From Bacillus sp. ISL-45 (GTDB taxonomy: Bacteria > Bacillota > Bacilli > Bacillales > Cytobacillaceae), in the NCBI RefSeq assembly GCF_018613195.1, contig NZ_JAGGQQ010000006.1:53049-117048 (forward strand): a stretch of DNA of 64,000 nt, in the 5' to 3' direction. Below are positions 8,683 through 18,088 of this stretch, in pieces. How positions within the stretch are numbered: position 1 is the stretch's first letter; each line of letters starts with the position of its first letter. The notes under the pieces are model-generated. The model had not been told where the DNA came from. It made no database searches and saw only the letters and a list, made by a program, of their open reading frames with translations. Made by a program: the position numbers and the translations under genes.

Positions 8683-10200
8683 ATGAAGCTGAAAGAGCTG
8701 CTTGAAAATAATATCAGTAAATACGGGGAATATCCATTTATCTATTATAAAGACCTGCAATATACAAACATTGAAACGAGGCAGTACGCTGACCGGATAG
8801 CGAATGGTCTCCAAAAGCTCGGAGTGGGAAAAGGCGACCGAATTGTCGTCTGTATGCCAAATAACCCAGAAGTGATATTTTCCTATCAGGGCATTACCAG
8901 AAGCGGTGCCATCATTGTTCCAATTATGTTCACCCTTCATCCGAAAGAAATTCAGTACATCATTAAAAATTGTGAAGCCAAAGTTGTCATTGCCTCTTCC
9001 TATACAGCAGAAAATTTGAAAAAGGCGTTAGAAGCCCTGGAAGTCAAACCAACCCTGGTCGTTACAGATCTTCCTGGTAGTAATGATTTTTTAAACCTCT
9101 ATGATCTGATGTCTTCGGAATCAGCTGACTCCGAGGATGATTCTGACGAAAACGAAACCGCCGTGATTTTATATACCTCAGGAACGACTGGAAATCCGAA
9201 AGGCGTTCTATTGACCCACAAAAATCTCTACACCAATGCAGTCAACTCCGCAGCCCATAATGAAACCGAAAGAGGCGTTACGATTGGCGTCCTTCCGTTA
9301 GCGCATGTATATGGTCTTACCATATCGAATACGTGCTATATAACGGGAAGTTCAGTTGTTGTTTTCGCCCGGTTTGATCCAGAAGAAATTTTCAAAGCTA
9401 TTGAGACTTATAAAGTAAAAGCTTTCTCCGCAGTCCCTGCTATGATTCATGCAATGGTTGGCAGCCCAAAAGCCGACCAATATGATACATCCTCCCTTGA
9501 GTGGATTGGCTCAGGGTCCGCACCGCTGCCTATCGCGCTCCTGAACGGTTTTACCCAGAAGTTCGGCGCGAAAGTATTTGAGGGTTATGGATTATCAGAA
9601 GCAGCCCCAATCGTAACAGCGCATAATAAAAAAATTGAAATAAAACCAGGTTCAGTCGGAATACCGATTCCAGGGGTCAACATAAAAATTGTTGATGATC
9701 AGGGAAGTGAAGTCCCTGCAGGAAAGGTTGGCGAATTGATTGTCTCAGGTGACAATGTTACCCGGGGATACTACCAGAATAGTGAAGAAACAAACAAGGT
9801 AATCAAGGAAGGCTGGCTTTTCACCGGTGATATGGCCAGAGTTGATAACGAAGGCTATCTCTATATTGTCGACAGAAAAAAGGATTTGGTGATCAGGGGC
9901 GGCTTCAATGTATATCCTCGTGACATTGAAGAGCTGCTGAACGCCCATGAGTCTGTCTCGGAAGCCGCGGTTGTCGGTATACCTGACGAAATGATGGGCG
10001 AGGAAATTGTTGCATGTGTCGTGAAAAATGCGGGCGCATCACCAACAGAAGAAGAACTGATCCTTTACTGCCAGGACAATCTGGCCAAAAACAAAACACC
10101 GAAGCGGATTGTTTTTATGGAAGCTATGCCACGGAACGGAGTCGGCAAGATCCTCAAGACCCGTCTAAGAGAAACAACTGCTACTATCATCACAAAATAA
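8683..10200 (+). CDS. Acyl-CoA synthetase (AMP-dependent, long-chain fatty-acid-CoA ligase type)
   Basis: A 505-residue ANL ligase. LYTSGTTGNPKGVLLTH (about residues 165-181) is the AMP-binding P-loop, EGYGLSEAAP the A5 motif, FTGDMARVDNEGY the A7 motif, DRKKDLVIRGGFNVYPRDIE the hinge, and NGVGKILKTRLRE carries the C-terminal catalytic lysine. It is shorter than the 537- and 559-residue ligases elsewhere in the island, so it likely prefers a different acid. AGGAGAGG precedes the ATG. It sits between the MBL hydrolase and the R2lox gene. Confidence 0.92.
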   Translation: MKLKELLENNISKYGEYPFIYYKDLQYTNIETRQYADRIANGLQKLGVGKGDRIVVCMPNNPEVIFSYQGITRSGAIIVPIMFTLHPKEIQYIIKNCEAKVVIASSYTAENLKKALEALEVKPTLVVTDLPGSNDFLNLYDLMSSESADSEDDSDENETAVILYTSGTTGNPKGVLLTHKNLYTNAVNSAAHNETERGVTIGVLPLAHVYGLTISNTCYITGSSVVVFARFDPEEIFKAIETYKVKAFSAVPAMIHAMVGSPKADQYDTSSLEWIGSGSAPLPIALLNGFTQKFGAKVFEGYGLSEAAPIVTAHNKKIEIKPGSVGIPIPGVNIKIVDDQGSEVPAGKVGELIVSGDNVTRGYYQNSEETNKVIKEGWLFTGDMARVDNEGYLYIVDRKKDLVIRGGFNVYPRDIEELLNAHESVSEAAVVGIPDEMMGEEIVACVVKNAGASPTEEELILYCQDNLAKNKTPKRIVFMEAMPRNGVGKILKTRLRETTATIITK

Positions 10201-10224
10201 GCGATTTACCGAGGAGGAGTGCAA

Positions 10225-11117
10225 GTGGAACAAAGAACAATATTAACAACCAGCAAGCGGGGGTTGCAGACGGACTCATTCCCATTCCGTCTCTATCAAA
10301 AAGCGAAGAAATTCGGCATCTGGAACCCTGCTGACATTGATTTTACCCAGGACCAACAAGACTGGAGGCAGCTTGACGCCGAACAGCAAAATGATATTCT
10401 GCGCCTGATTTCACAGTTCCAGGCTGGTGAGGAAGCCGTTACCCTCGATTTGCTGCCGCTGATCATGGCCATTGCTAAGGAAAACAGGCTGGAGGAGGAA
10501 ATGTTTTTAACCACCTTCTTATTTGAAGAAGCCAAGCATACAGAGTTCTTCCGGCTTGTCCTGAATGCGCTGGGTGAAACAGGTGACCTATCAGGACACC
10601 ATACAGCTACGTATAAAACGATTTTTTATGAAATCCTGCCGACTGCGATGGACAGGTTGCTTTTAGACCAATCACCTGAAGCTATTGCCGAAGCAGCGAC
10701 TGTTTACAATATGTTCGTTGAGGGAGTCCTTGCTGAAACAGGCTACTACTCATTCTATCAAAATCTTGAAACACTCGGTTTGATGCCAGGACTGCTCAGG
10801 GGGATTGGGAATTTGAAAAGAGATGAATCCAGGCATATTGGCTATGGGACCTTCCTGCTGCAAGATTGATTTGTGAGCATCCACATTTATACGAGTTTGT
10901 TGAAGGTAAAATGCAGGAATTGACCCCGCTTGCCATCCGTTTGAACCAGGAGGGATTCAAGGGGAAGGATGTAAGTACTTTCGGAAATCAGATCGAAGAT
11001 ACAATGAATTTTACAATGAAACAGCTTTCTGTCCGGATGGAAATCCTCTCCCGTGCAAGGGGCAAGCGGATTGAAGAGATTTATAGAGTTACAGAAACCG
11101 AGATGGGTGTTCTATAA
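10225..11117 (+). pseudogene. R2-like ligand-binding oxidase (R2lox) with a -1 frameshift
   Basis: The two frames join into a protein of about 297 residues, the size of R2lox proteins. Metal-site motifs are intact: FQAGEEAVTLD, TFLFEEAKHTEFF, VEGVLAETGYYSFY and RDESRHIGYG. The conserved Val and Tyr that form the ether crosslink of this family are present in EEAVTLD and AETGYY. The first frame stops at 10867-10869 after GTFLLQD. The second frame resumes with LICEHPHLYEF. One missing A near 10863 (CAAGATTG instead of CAAAGATTG) would give LLQ-R-LICEHP. GTG 10225 has GAGGAGG at 7-base spacing. R2lox binds a fatty-acid-like ligand and uses an Mn/Fe cofactor; its physiological reaction is unknown. 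Confidence 0.85.
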
Positions 11118-11156
11118 AGAAATAACCAATTTAAAAGAGATAGAGGAGGAAGCAAA

Positions 11157-12686
11157 ATGACTGTAAATCTCGATGTAAAAACGTTCCCGTTATTCATTAA
11201 TGGAAAATGGGAGGCAGCGAGCAGCCAGGAAACATTTGATGTTTATAATCCGGCGACTGGAGAACTGGTGGCACGAGTGGCAAAAGGGAATGCAGCCGAT
11301 GTGGACAGGGCCGTTGACGCAGCACGTAAGGCATTTGATGAAACCGACTGGAAGGATATGAAGCCAAAGGACAGATCGAAAGTGCTTTATGCAATTTCCT
11401 ATCAAATAGCTGCCCATGCAGAAGAATTGGCTTACCTTGAAGCGGTCAGTTCCGGCGGTACGGTGAGGAGAATTGGCGCAAATGATATTCTGCAAATGGT
11501 CGATTTGTTCCAGACATTAGCCAAGTTCGTTGAAGAATATGAATTCTCGGAAACGCTGCCAAGTCCGCCATTCCCGGGACCGGCACATAATTTTATCTGG
11601 CGCGAACCAATCGGAGTTTGCACAGCGATTACTCCTTGGAACCTGCCAATGGTGATCGCTACATGGAAAATCGCTCCAGCTTTGGCAATGGGAAATGCGG
11701 TTGTCGTCAAGCCGGCAAGCTACACTCCTTTATCGACTTTGAAGCTGGCTGAAATCATTTCACAGGTCGTCCCTCCTGGAGTCATTAATGTCGTGACTGG
11801 CCCTGGTGCTGAAGTTGGGGAAAAGCTGGCAAGTCACCCAAAAGTTGATAAGGTTGCCTTTACAGGGTCGACTGAAGTGGGCCGAAAGGTGATGCAGCTG
11901 GCCGCAGGGACAATTAAGAACACAACACTTGAGCTTGGCGGTAAGTCACCTAACATCATTTTGGAGGATGCTGACTTAAGCATCGCACTGCCAGGAAGCT
12001 TATTTGGAGTGTTCCTCCACTCGGGCCAGCTTTGTGAATCGGGCACGAGACTGTTTGTTCCGGATCATTTGCATGATGTGATCGTTGAAAATCTTGTCAA
12101 GCTGGCTGGGAAAATCAAGCTTGGCAATCCACTTGACCCTGCAACTGATGTGGGACCGGTCATTTCCAAAAAGCAAAAAGAAACGATTTTATCTTATATT
12201 GAAGCAGGAAAAGCAGAAGGAGCCACCCTAGTTTGCGGCGGAAACGAAGCTATGGTTGCTGGCTGTGAAAATGGACATTTTATTCAACCAACAATCTTCA
12301 CAAATGTAACCAATGACATGAAAATTGCCCGTGAAGAAATCTTCGGTCCGGTCTTGTCTGTGATTCGATATACAGATGTTGATGAAGCAATCAAAATGGC
12401 GAATGACTCGATCTACGGTCTAGCTGCCGGCGTATGGACCAGGGATGTGAATAAAGCTTATGAGGTTGCCCGCAAGCTGCAGGCAGGTGTGGTCTGGATC
12501 AATGACTGGCATATGCTGCGCAATGATGCCCCATTTGGCGGATACAAGCAGAGCGGAATCGGCCGCGAAATGGGCAAGCATTCACTGGATGCCTACACTC
12601 AAGTCAAGCATGTGCATACCTCGATGGTTCCTGAAGCACATAAGCGAACATGGTATGGACTGCTTTTATCCAATACAGCTGAATAA
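11157..12686 (+). CDS. Aldehyde dehydrogenase family protein
   Basis: A 509-residue NAD(P)-dependent aldehyde dehydrogenase. TPWNLPMVIATWKIAPAL and VVVKPASYTP form the nucleotide site, FTGSTEVG the Rossmann turn, LELGGKSPNII carries the general-base glutamate and HSGQLCESGTR holds the catalytic cysteine near residue 297. The ending is within the common 480-510 range. GAGGAGGAAGC precedes the ATG. With the iron-type alcohol dehydrogenase 35 bp downstream it forms an alcohol-to-aldehyde-to-acid pair, so its acid product could feed the acyl-CoA synthetases of the island. Confidence 0.94.
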   Translation: MTVNLDVKTFPLFINGKWEAASSQETFDVYNPATGELVARVAKGNAADVDRAVDAARKAFDETDWKDMKPKDRSKVLYAISYQIAAHAEELAYLEAVSSGGTVRRIGANDILQMVDLFQTLAKFVEEYEFSETLPSPPFPGPAHNFIWREPIGVCTAITPWNLPMVIATWKIAPALAMGNAVVVKPASYTPLSTLKLAEIISQVVPPGVINVVTGPGAEVGEKLASHPKVDKVAFTGSTEVGRKVMQLAAGTIKNTTLELGGKSPNIILEDADLSIALPGSLFGVFLHSGQLCESGTRLFVPDHLHDVIVENLVKLAGKIKLGNPLDPATDVGPVISKKQKETILSYIEAGKAEGATLVCGGNEAMVAGCENGHFIQPTIFTNVTNDMKIAREEIFGPVLSVIRYTDVDEAIKMANDSIYGLAAGVWTRDVNKAYEVARKLQAGVVWINDWHMLRNDAPFGGYKQSGIGREMGKHSLDAYTQVKHVHTSMVPEAHKRTWYGLLLSNTAE

Positions 12687-12720
12687 ACGATTTTCAAAAA
12701 ATTCATATGAGGTGAAAAGG

Positions 12721-13935
12721 ATGCAAACGACAACATTATCACAGTTCTCCCTTCGTTCAGCAATCTACAGTGGAACAAACTCTCGTGCAATGGTACCTGA
12801 TTTGTTCAAGGGCTTAGGGTCTAAAAGAGTTGTTCTTTTTAGCGACAGGGGTCTGGAAAAAGCCGGAGTAGTAGATAAAGTCGCACAGATTTTCGAGTTG
12901 ACAGGTAAAGGTACTGGACCTGAACTTGCTGGGATTTACGTCGACATTGCCCAGGATGCTGAAAGCCGTTCGGTGAATGAAGCTCTCCGGTATGCGAGGG
13001 AAGTGGGGGCTGACGGATTGCTCGCTGTCGGAGGCGGCAGCGTGCTTGACACAGTTAAGGGAGTAAAGTATGCCATGCATAAAGGGCTAACCGACATCAA
13101 GGAAGCGATCCCCGGCGGCTTTTTATTCGAGCAATTCCCAAAGGCAACCCATATCCCCATCCCGCACATTGCCATTCCGACAACTGCGGGAACAGGATCC
13201 GAGGTGTCGCCGATCGCGGTCATTTACAATGAGGACATCCAGATGAAAGGCAATATCATCAATCCTTTCCTCAGTGCGGACATTGCAGTGCTTGACCCTG
13301 ACTTGACAGTAGGACTGCCGCCGGCAATCACGGCTTTTACCGGCTTTGATGCCCTCACACATGCAATCGAGGCATTTGCATCTCCGAGTGCTACAGCACT
13401 GACAGATGCCCATGCCTTGCATGCAATCAGGCTGATTGAAAAAAATCTTCCGATCGCAGTAGCAGAAGGTTCCAATCTTGATGCGAGAATGGAAATGCTT
13501 CAGGCCAGCTTAATGGGAATAACCGCCTTCAGTTTTGCCTTGAATGCCATTCCTGTCCATAACTTCGCCCATGCATATGGAGCCTTGTTTAGAATCCCAC
13601 ATGGACTGGCAAATGCCATTTTCCTGCCTGTGGTGATGGAATATGTACCAAGCTTGTATCTTCCAAAGGTAAAAGAGCTAGCCTCAGCATTGCGGGTTGA
13701 CTTTGATGCTCATGAAGAAAATGAGGACGTACTGGCAAAAGTGATTGAAAAGCTGCGCCTTCTTCAGCATAAGACTGGATTGTCATCGGACTTTACAGAA
13801 TTCAATTTAACCGAGGAAGACCTTGAGCGGGTTGCGGGTGCCGTTGCCAGGGACCCTGCAGCCGTATCCTTCCCGATGCCAAAAGAACTGATCCAGGCTG
13901 TCGGCCAGCAGGTCGTCCCATTAGGTGTAAAATAA
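12721..13935 (+). CDS. Iron-containing (group III) alcohol dehydrogenase
   Basis: A 404-residue group III metal-dependent alcohol dehydrogenase. VGGGSVLDTVKG is the NAD-binding glycine motif near residues 99-110, TTAGTGSEVSP follows, and the metal ligands come from FDALTHAIEAF, NFAHAYG and PHGLANAIFLP. The ATG at 12721 is preceded by AGGTGAAAAGG. An upstream in-frame extension to 12460 only overlaps the aldehyde dehydrogenase and is rejected. It is the last gene of the ten-gene operon, ended by a hairpin at 13945. It likely oxidises a primary or hydroxy-acid alcohol group. Confidence 0.93.
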   Translation: MQTTTLSQFSLRSAIYSGTNSRAMVPDLFKGLGSKRVVLFSDRGLEKAGVVDKVAQIFELTGKGTGPELAGIYVDIAQDAESRSVNEALRYAREVGADGLLAVGGGSVLDTVKGVKYAMHKGLTDIKEAIPGGFLFEQFPKATHIPIPHIAIPTTAGTGSEVSPIAVIYNEDIQMKGNIINPFLSADIAVLDPDLTVGLPPAITAFTGFDALTHAIEAFASPSATALTDAHALHAIRLIEKNLPIAVAEGSNLDARMEMLQASLMGITAFSFALNAIPVHNFAHAYGALFRIPHGLANAIFLPVVMEYVPSLYLPKVKELASALRVDFDAHEENEDVLAKVIEKLRLLQHKTGLSSDFTEFNLTEEDLERVAGAVARDPAAVSFPMPKELIQAVGQQVVPLGVK

Positions 13936-13944
13936 AATGGATAT

Positions 13945-13980
13945 AAGAGGGGAATCCGTCTTTGATTCACCCTCTTTTTA
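13945..13980 (+). terminator. Rho-independent terminator ending the long operon
   Basis: AGAGGGGAATC and GATTCACCCTCT pair over a short loop, with TTTTT behind. It closes the operon that begins at 3596. Confidence 0.75.
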
Positions 13981-14019
13981 CAGTTTTCTAACAGCTAAAG
14001 TTTATAAAGGAGTGGTTAG

Positions 14020-15237
14020 ATGATGAATTTTGATTTTACTGAGGAGCAAGAGCTATTAAGAAAAACGGTCAGGAGCTTTGTCGATAAGGAAATCATGCCT
14101 TATATAAAAGATTGGGATGAGAAACAGCATTTTGAAACAAGTATTTTAACAAGGCTTGCCGACCTGGGACTCATGGGTGTCTGTATACCAGAACAATATG
14201 GCGGCAGCGGCATGGATTATAATTCCCTTGCGATCGTATGCGAGGAACTTGAGCGCGGCGACACGGCCTTCAGGACAGCGGTATCGGTGCACACCGGGCT
14301 GAACAGCATGACCTTGCTACAGTGGGGGAATGAGGAACAAAAGCATAAGTACCTGGTTCCTCAGTCAAAAGGACAGAAGGGTGGAGCGTTCGGGCTTACC
14401 GAACCAAATGCAGGTTCTGATGTAGCCGCCATGCAGACAACGGCGCGTGACGCAGGAGATCACTACGTACTCAATGGATCAAAAACATGGATTTCATTAT
14501 GTGATGCAGCAGACCATTTTCTGGTGTTTGCCTATACGGATAAAAGTAAAAAACACCACGGCATTTCTGCCTTTATTGTGGAGAGAACCTGGGAAGGATT
14601 TTCATCCAAAGCGATAAAAGGAAAGTTGGGTATTAGGGCCGGAAATACCGGTGAAATTTTCTTTGATAATGTAAAGGTCCCTAAAGAAAATTTGCTGGGT
14701 CAGGAGGGGGATGGGTTTAAAATTGCAATGTCTGCATTGGATAATGGCCGCTTTACTGTTGCTGCGGGGGCTTGTGGCACAATTATGGCGAGCCTTGAGG
14801 CTAGTGTGAAGTACTGTCATGAACGAAGCACTTTTGGCAAAGAGATCGGCAGACACCAGCTCGTCCAGCAAATGATCGCCAAGATGGAAGCGGGGTTGGT
14901 ACAATCACGATTGCTCGTTTACCGTGCAGGCTGCCTTAAAAACCAGGGCAAGAGGAATACCCGGGAAACCTCGCTTGCCAAGTGGCAGGCATGCGACTAT
15001 GCCTATGAAGCCGCAAATGATGCCGTCCAAATCCACGGTGCATATGGTTTCTCCAACGAATATCCGGTTGAACGGTATTTAAGGAACGCCAAGGCACCTG
15101 TCATTTACGAAGGAACACGAGAAATCCACACAGTCATGCAAGGAGAGTATGTATTAGGATATCGAATCGACAAGCCCTTATCCAATATGCTTCCAGCCTG
15201 GCCGTTTGAGTCCGTTACCGAAGAGGCCGTGAAATAA
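14020..15237 (+). CDS. Acyl-CoA dehydrogenase family protein
   Basis: A 405-residue FAD-dependent acyl-CoA dehydrogenase. FGLTEPNAGSDVAAMQTTA is the ACAD signature near residues 126-144, and VIYEGTREIHTVMQGEYVLG near the C-terminus supplies the catalytic glutamate (YEGTREIH). NGRFTVAAGACG and QIHGAYGFSNEYPVERYLR are further typical blocks. The ending resembles glutaryl-CoA/short-branched types more than long-chain ones (weak inference). AAAGGAG precedes an ATGATG start. It has its own transcription unit between two terminators, and I see no TetR palindrome directly before it. Confidence 0.93.
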   Translation: MMNFDFTEEQELLRKTVRSFVDKEIMPYIKDWDEKQHFETSILTRLADLGLMGVCIPEQYGGSGMDYNSLAIVCEELERGDTAFRTAVSVHTGLNSMTLLQWGNEEQKHKYLVPQSKGQKGGAFGLTEPNAGSDVAAMQTTARDAGDHYVLNGSKTWISLCDAADHFLVFAYTDKSKKHHGISAFIVERTWEGFSSKAIKGKLGIRAGNTGEIFFDNVKVPKENLLGQEGDGFKIAMSALDNGRFTVAAGACGTIMASLEASVKYCHERSTFGKEIGRHQLVQQMIAKMEAGLVQSRLLVYRAGCLKNQGKRNTRETSLAKWQACDYAYEAANDAVQIHGAYGFSNEYPVERYLRNAKAPVIYEGTREIHTVMQGEYVLGYRIDKPLSNMLPAWPFESVTEEAVK

Positions 15238-15290
15238 AGAAACGGGAGAGAGTGAGAAGGTACCTCAGCTTTTACCAATATCTCATACAA

Positions 15291-15325
15291 AAAAGGTGAT
15301 CACTTCATTGCAGTGATCACCTTTT
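15291..15325. terminator. Bidirectional terminator between convergent genes
   Basis: AAAAGGTGATCACT/AGTGATCACCTTTT is a perfect 14-bp stem with a 7-base loop. The flanking A and T runs allow termination of the dehydrogenase on the plus strand and of the peptidase on the minus strand. Confidence 0.93.
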
Positions 15326-15329
15326 ACTC

Positions 15330-16379
15330 TTATAAAATCATGTCAGATTGGACGTAGTGGTACAGGAGTTTCGCTGTGTTTTCGATAGAATCCTTATGTG
15401 TTCTTTCGAAAGCGTGGGAAGAGTCAATCCCCGGCCCGATAAGGCCATGGATGATATCATGTCCTGAACGGATAGCGGCAGATGCGTCTGATCCGTAGAA
15501 TGGGTAAATATCGAGTTTGTAGCCGATTTCATTGTCGATTGCAAGCTGAGTCAGCCTTTTCCTCAGCTCGTAATGATATGGGCCACTTGCATCCTTTACG
15601 CAGATGGAGACTGTGTACTCATCGGTAGACTGGCCATCACCCATTGCTCCCATATCGACCGCCAGATACTCAACGGTTTCCGGCGTGATATTAGAATTTC
15701 CGCCATAGCCAATTTCTTCGTTATTGGATATCAAAAAGTGTGTTGTATAAGGAAGTTCGATGTTTTCTGTCTTAACTTGTTTGATCAACTGAAGCAGGAT
15801 CGCGACACTTGCCTTATCATCAAGGTGACGTGATTTAATGTATCCTGATGGTGACATTTGAACACGCGGATCAAAAGAAACAAAATCTCCTACTTCAATT
15901 CCAAGTGCCCTCACGTCATCCACGCTATGTACTTTTTCATCAATTCGAACTTCCATATTGTCCTGGTTGCGTTCTGCTTTGCCTGCATCCTTGTAGACAT
16001 GCACAGATGTCTGGTGCATTAAAATCGTTCCGGTAAACTTTTTGCCGCTTGAAGTTTCAATTTCACAATACTCGCCTTCAATCGAGTTATACTTGAAGCC
16101 GCCAATCAAATCAAGCTTTAGGCGCCCGCTTGGCTTAATTTCTTTTACAATCGCTCCGAGAGTATCAACATGGGCTGTCAGCATTCTGTGGTTCTGCTGG
16201 TCCTTGCCAGGAAGAGTGGCAATCAATCCGCCTTTGCGGTTTCGTTTCGTTTCAACCTGTAGTTCTTTTAAATAATTTTCTACATATGTAATGACTTCAT
16301 TCGTATTTCCTGAAGGACTTGGGATGCTGACCAATTCCTTTAATAAACTCAACGTTTCCTCTGTATTAGGATATGCCAT
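15330..16379 (-). CDS. M42 family metallopeptidase (glutamyl aminopeptidase/endoglucanase-like)
   Basis: A 349-residue M42 aminopeptidase-type enzyme. The dinuclear zinc ligands appear in AHVDTLG, HLDDKASV, NNEEIGYGG (the general-base glutamate pair) and VDMGAMGDG, and a histidine near the C-terminus (SSHAFERTH) completes the site. The ATG at 16379 follows GAGAGGAG at 7 bases; a TTG two codons earlier is less likely. These peptidases trim peptides in the cytoplasm. It lies between parts of the catabolic island but on the opposite strand and shows no link to it. Confidence 0.92.
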   Translation of the reverse strand: MAYPNTEETLSLLKELVSIPSPSGNTNEVITYVENYLKELQVETKRNRKGGLIATLPGKDQQNHRMLTAHVDTLGAIVKEIKPSGRLKLDLIGGFKYNSIEGEYCEIETSSGKKFTGTILMHQTSVHVYKDAGKAERNQDNMEVRIDEKVHSVDDVRALGIEVGDFVSFDPRVQMSPSGYIKSRHLDDKASVAILLQLIKQVKTENIELPYTTHFLISNNEEIGYGGNSNITPETVEYLAVDMGAMGDGQSTDEYTVSICVKDASGPYHYELRKRLTQLAIDNEIGYKLDIYPFYGSDASAAIRSGHDIIHGLIGPGIDSSHAFERTHKDSIENTAKLLYHYVQSDMIL

Positions 16380-16525
16380 AATCAAACTCCTCTCATAATA
16401 ATCTTAACATTCATATTATAAACTTATTACTTGAATCAAAGGAAACATTTATCTTGTTTTACTGTAATCACCTATCAGTTCTGTTCATATTTTGATTATG
16501 GATGCTGTTTTGGGGAGGAGATAAA

Positions 16526-17425
16526 ATGAACGGGTATTGGTACAAATATTCATTGCTGCAATGGTGCAGCGAGATGGAAGCGAGATTGGGTTCATATAAA
16601 GGGCAGCTCAGGGGATCTGGTGATGAGGCCATATTACAAAAATGGAAGGAAAACCTTCTGACATTGAAACAAGATACGCAACACTCAGTCGATGACGAAG
16701 CACTGTATGCTCAGGCGAGAAACTTATATGACGAACTGGACAGTTATTTGGGTGGGTCTGACTTGGAAAGTGAGCGCCAGCAAGGCCAGAGACTTCAGCC
16801 TGTCCCTATAGGCGGCCACAGACTTCCTCCGTTGCCTTATGCTTATGATGCGCTTGAGCCTGTGATTGATCAGGAGATAATGAGACTTCACCATTTAAAG
16901 CACCACAAGAGCTATGTGAATGGATTGAACAAGGCTGAAAAAGAAATGCAAAAGGCAAGACAAACTGGGGATTTTGGTTTGATTAAACACTGGGAAAGAG
17001 AAGCAGCCTTCAATGGGGCTGGACATTATCTTCACACAATCTTTTGGAGCATCATGAGCCCAAATGGCGGCGGCACCCCAAAAGGACAGCTCGGAAAAGC
17101 GATCAACGACTCATTTGGCAGCTTTGATGCATTCAAAAAGCATTTTTCAGAAGCAGCGAAAAATGTTGAGGCTGTTGGCTGGGCAATCCTGGTTTGGTCA
17201 CCGCGTTCCCATAGGCTGGAAATCCTCCAGGCAGAAAAACACCAGAATTTATCGCAATGGGATGTTGTCCCTTTACTTGTCTTGGATGTTTGGGAGCATG
17301 CTTATTATCTGCAGTATAAGAACGAGCGGGCTAAATATGTTGAAAACTGGTGGAAGGTAGTCAATTGGAAAGAAGTCGAGCAGCGGTTCAATAAAGCCCG
17401 AACATTGGCATGGCAGCCTTTTTGA
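16526..17425 (+). CDS. sodF: Fe/Mn superoxide dismutase with N-terminal extension (SodF-like)
   Basis: A 299-residue protein with a standard Fe/Mn superoxide dismutase domain from about residue 95 onward. Metal ligands are the histidine in RLHHLKHHKSYVNG, the histidine in NGAGHYLHTIFW, and the aspartate and histidine in DVWEHAYYLQY. Residues 1-95 form an extra charged, helical region as found in the longer bacillar SodF/YojM-neighbour type, where it has no known role. The ATG at 16526 follows GGGGAGGAGAT. It would dismutate superoxide in the cytoplasm. A terminator hairpin lies at 17429. Confidence 0.88.
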   Translation: MNGYWYKYSLLQWCSEMEARLGSYKGQLRGSGDEAILQKWKENLLTLKQDTQHSVDDEALYAQARNLYDELDSYLGGSDLESERQQGQRLQPVPIGGHRLPPLPYAYDALEPVIDQEIMRLHHLKHHKSYVNGLNKAEKEMQKARQTGDFGLIKHWEREAAFNGAGHYLHTIFWSIMSPNGGGTPKGQLGKAINDSFGSFDAFKKHFSEAAKNVEAVGWAILVWSPRSHRLEILQAEKHQNLSQWDVVPLLVLDVWEHAYYLQYKNERAKYVENWWKVVNWKEVEQRFNKARTLAWQPF

Positions 17426-17428
17426 GGA

Positions 17429-17453
17429 GTGACTTATTGTCACCCTTTTTTTG
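17429..17453 (+). terminator. Rho-independent terminator after sodF
   Basis: GTGAC/GTCAC with a 5-base loop, followed by a C-C and seven T residues. Confidence 0.7.
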
Positions 17454-17457
17454 TCTA

Positions 17458-17542
17458 GCTCTTCTGTTAAAGCCCAATGTTGTTATAAAGCCCTGTTGAT
17501 TAGTGGACGGCGCAGAAAATCAACAGTCGATTTAAACAGAGC
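17458..17542. repeat. Small nested inverted-repeat element
   Basis: The outer arms GCTCTTCTGTTAAA and TTTAAACAGAGC are imperfect inverted repeats. Inside, CTGTTGATT (17493-17501) and AATCAACAG (17518-17526) form a perfect 9-bp stem. The CTGTTGATT...AATCAACAG core matches, from memory, a dispersed intergenic repeat common in Bacillus genomes, here in a short form. No coding potential. Confidence 0.6.
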
Positions 17543-17600
17543 ATTTTGTATAAAAATCTCCTTATAGCGAACACTAAACATATGTTCGGGAGGTGTTTTT

Positions 17601-17912
17601 ATGGAAAGTAAAGACTTTAACCAGATTTACAATGATTATAAGGAGCAAACCCGGGAGCAAGCGGAACTGGAAGCAAACACACCACAATCAGGAAAAGAAC
17701 AAATCGTTGCCGTCCGTAAAAATGATGATGGCGACCTGATTGCTTTTAAAACAGAAAGCGGAAGAGAGCTTGATTATATTTCCGCCCTAACTGAGGCTAA
17801 AGCGGGGAAACTGGACCATGTGGATGTATTCCATAAATATGGCCGGGATATTCTCAGGAGCGAACCTGATGGAATTAAAGAAAACAACCTTGATCATTTA
17901 CCACATTTCTAG
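17601..17912 (+). CDS. DUF3892 domain-containing protein
   Basis: A 103-residue protein. The central part IVAVRKNDDGDLIAFKTESG followed by ALTEAKAGKLDHVDVF matches the DUF3892 family, small bacillar proteins of unknown function. A charged Gln/Glu-rich N-terminus precedes the domain. GGGAGGTG lies eight bases before the ATG. Nothing in the neighbourhood shows its role: it stands alone between sodF and the next part of the catabolic island and is followed directly by a strong terminator. Confidence 0.8.
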   Translation: MESKDFNQIYNDYKEQTREQAELEANTPQSGKEQIVAVRKNDDGDLIAFKTESGRELDYISALTEAKAGKLDHVDVFHKYGRDILRSEPDGIKENNLDHLPHF

Positions 17913-17937
17913 CAGGGAGTATTCCCTGCATTTTTTA
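17912..17937 (+). terminator. Rho-independent terminator after the DUF3892 gene
   Basis: GCAGGGA/TCCCTGC stem with a 4-base loop followed by ATTTTTTATTT. Confidence 0.9.
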
Positions 17938-18088
17938 TTTTTAAGTAATTTATAAGATGATTTAGTTATGGATAACTACAGGTAGTTTTCATAATCCAAC
18001 TCCAGCGCTTGTCGAGGCTGGACAAGGCGCTTACGCTTTTTATATAAATAACTTGATTTTTCAGAAATTTCACTCTAAAATAAAACTT

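Noticed and set aside
10219..10900. The TGA at 10867 as a third selenocysteine codon in the R2lox gene
   Set aside because: Reading through in the same frame gives no family-like sequence and soon meets another stop, while a one-base shift restores the conserved LICEHPHLYEF sequence. A frameshift explains it better.
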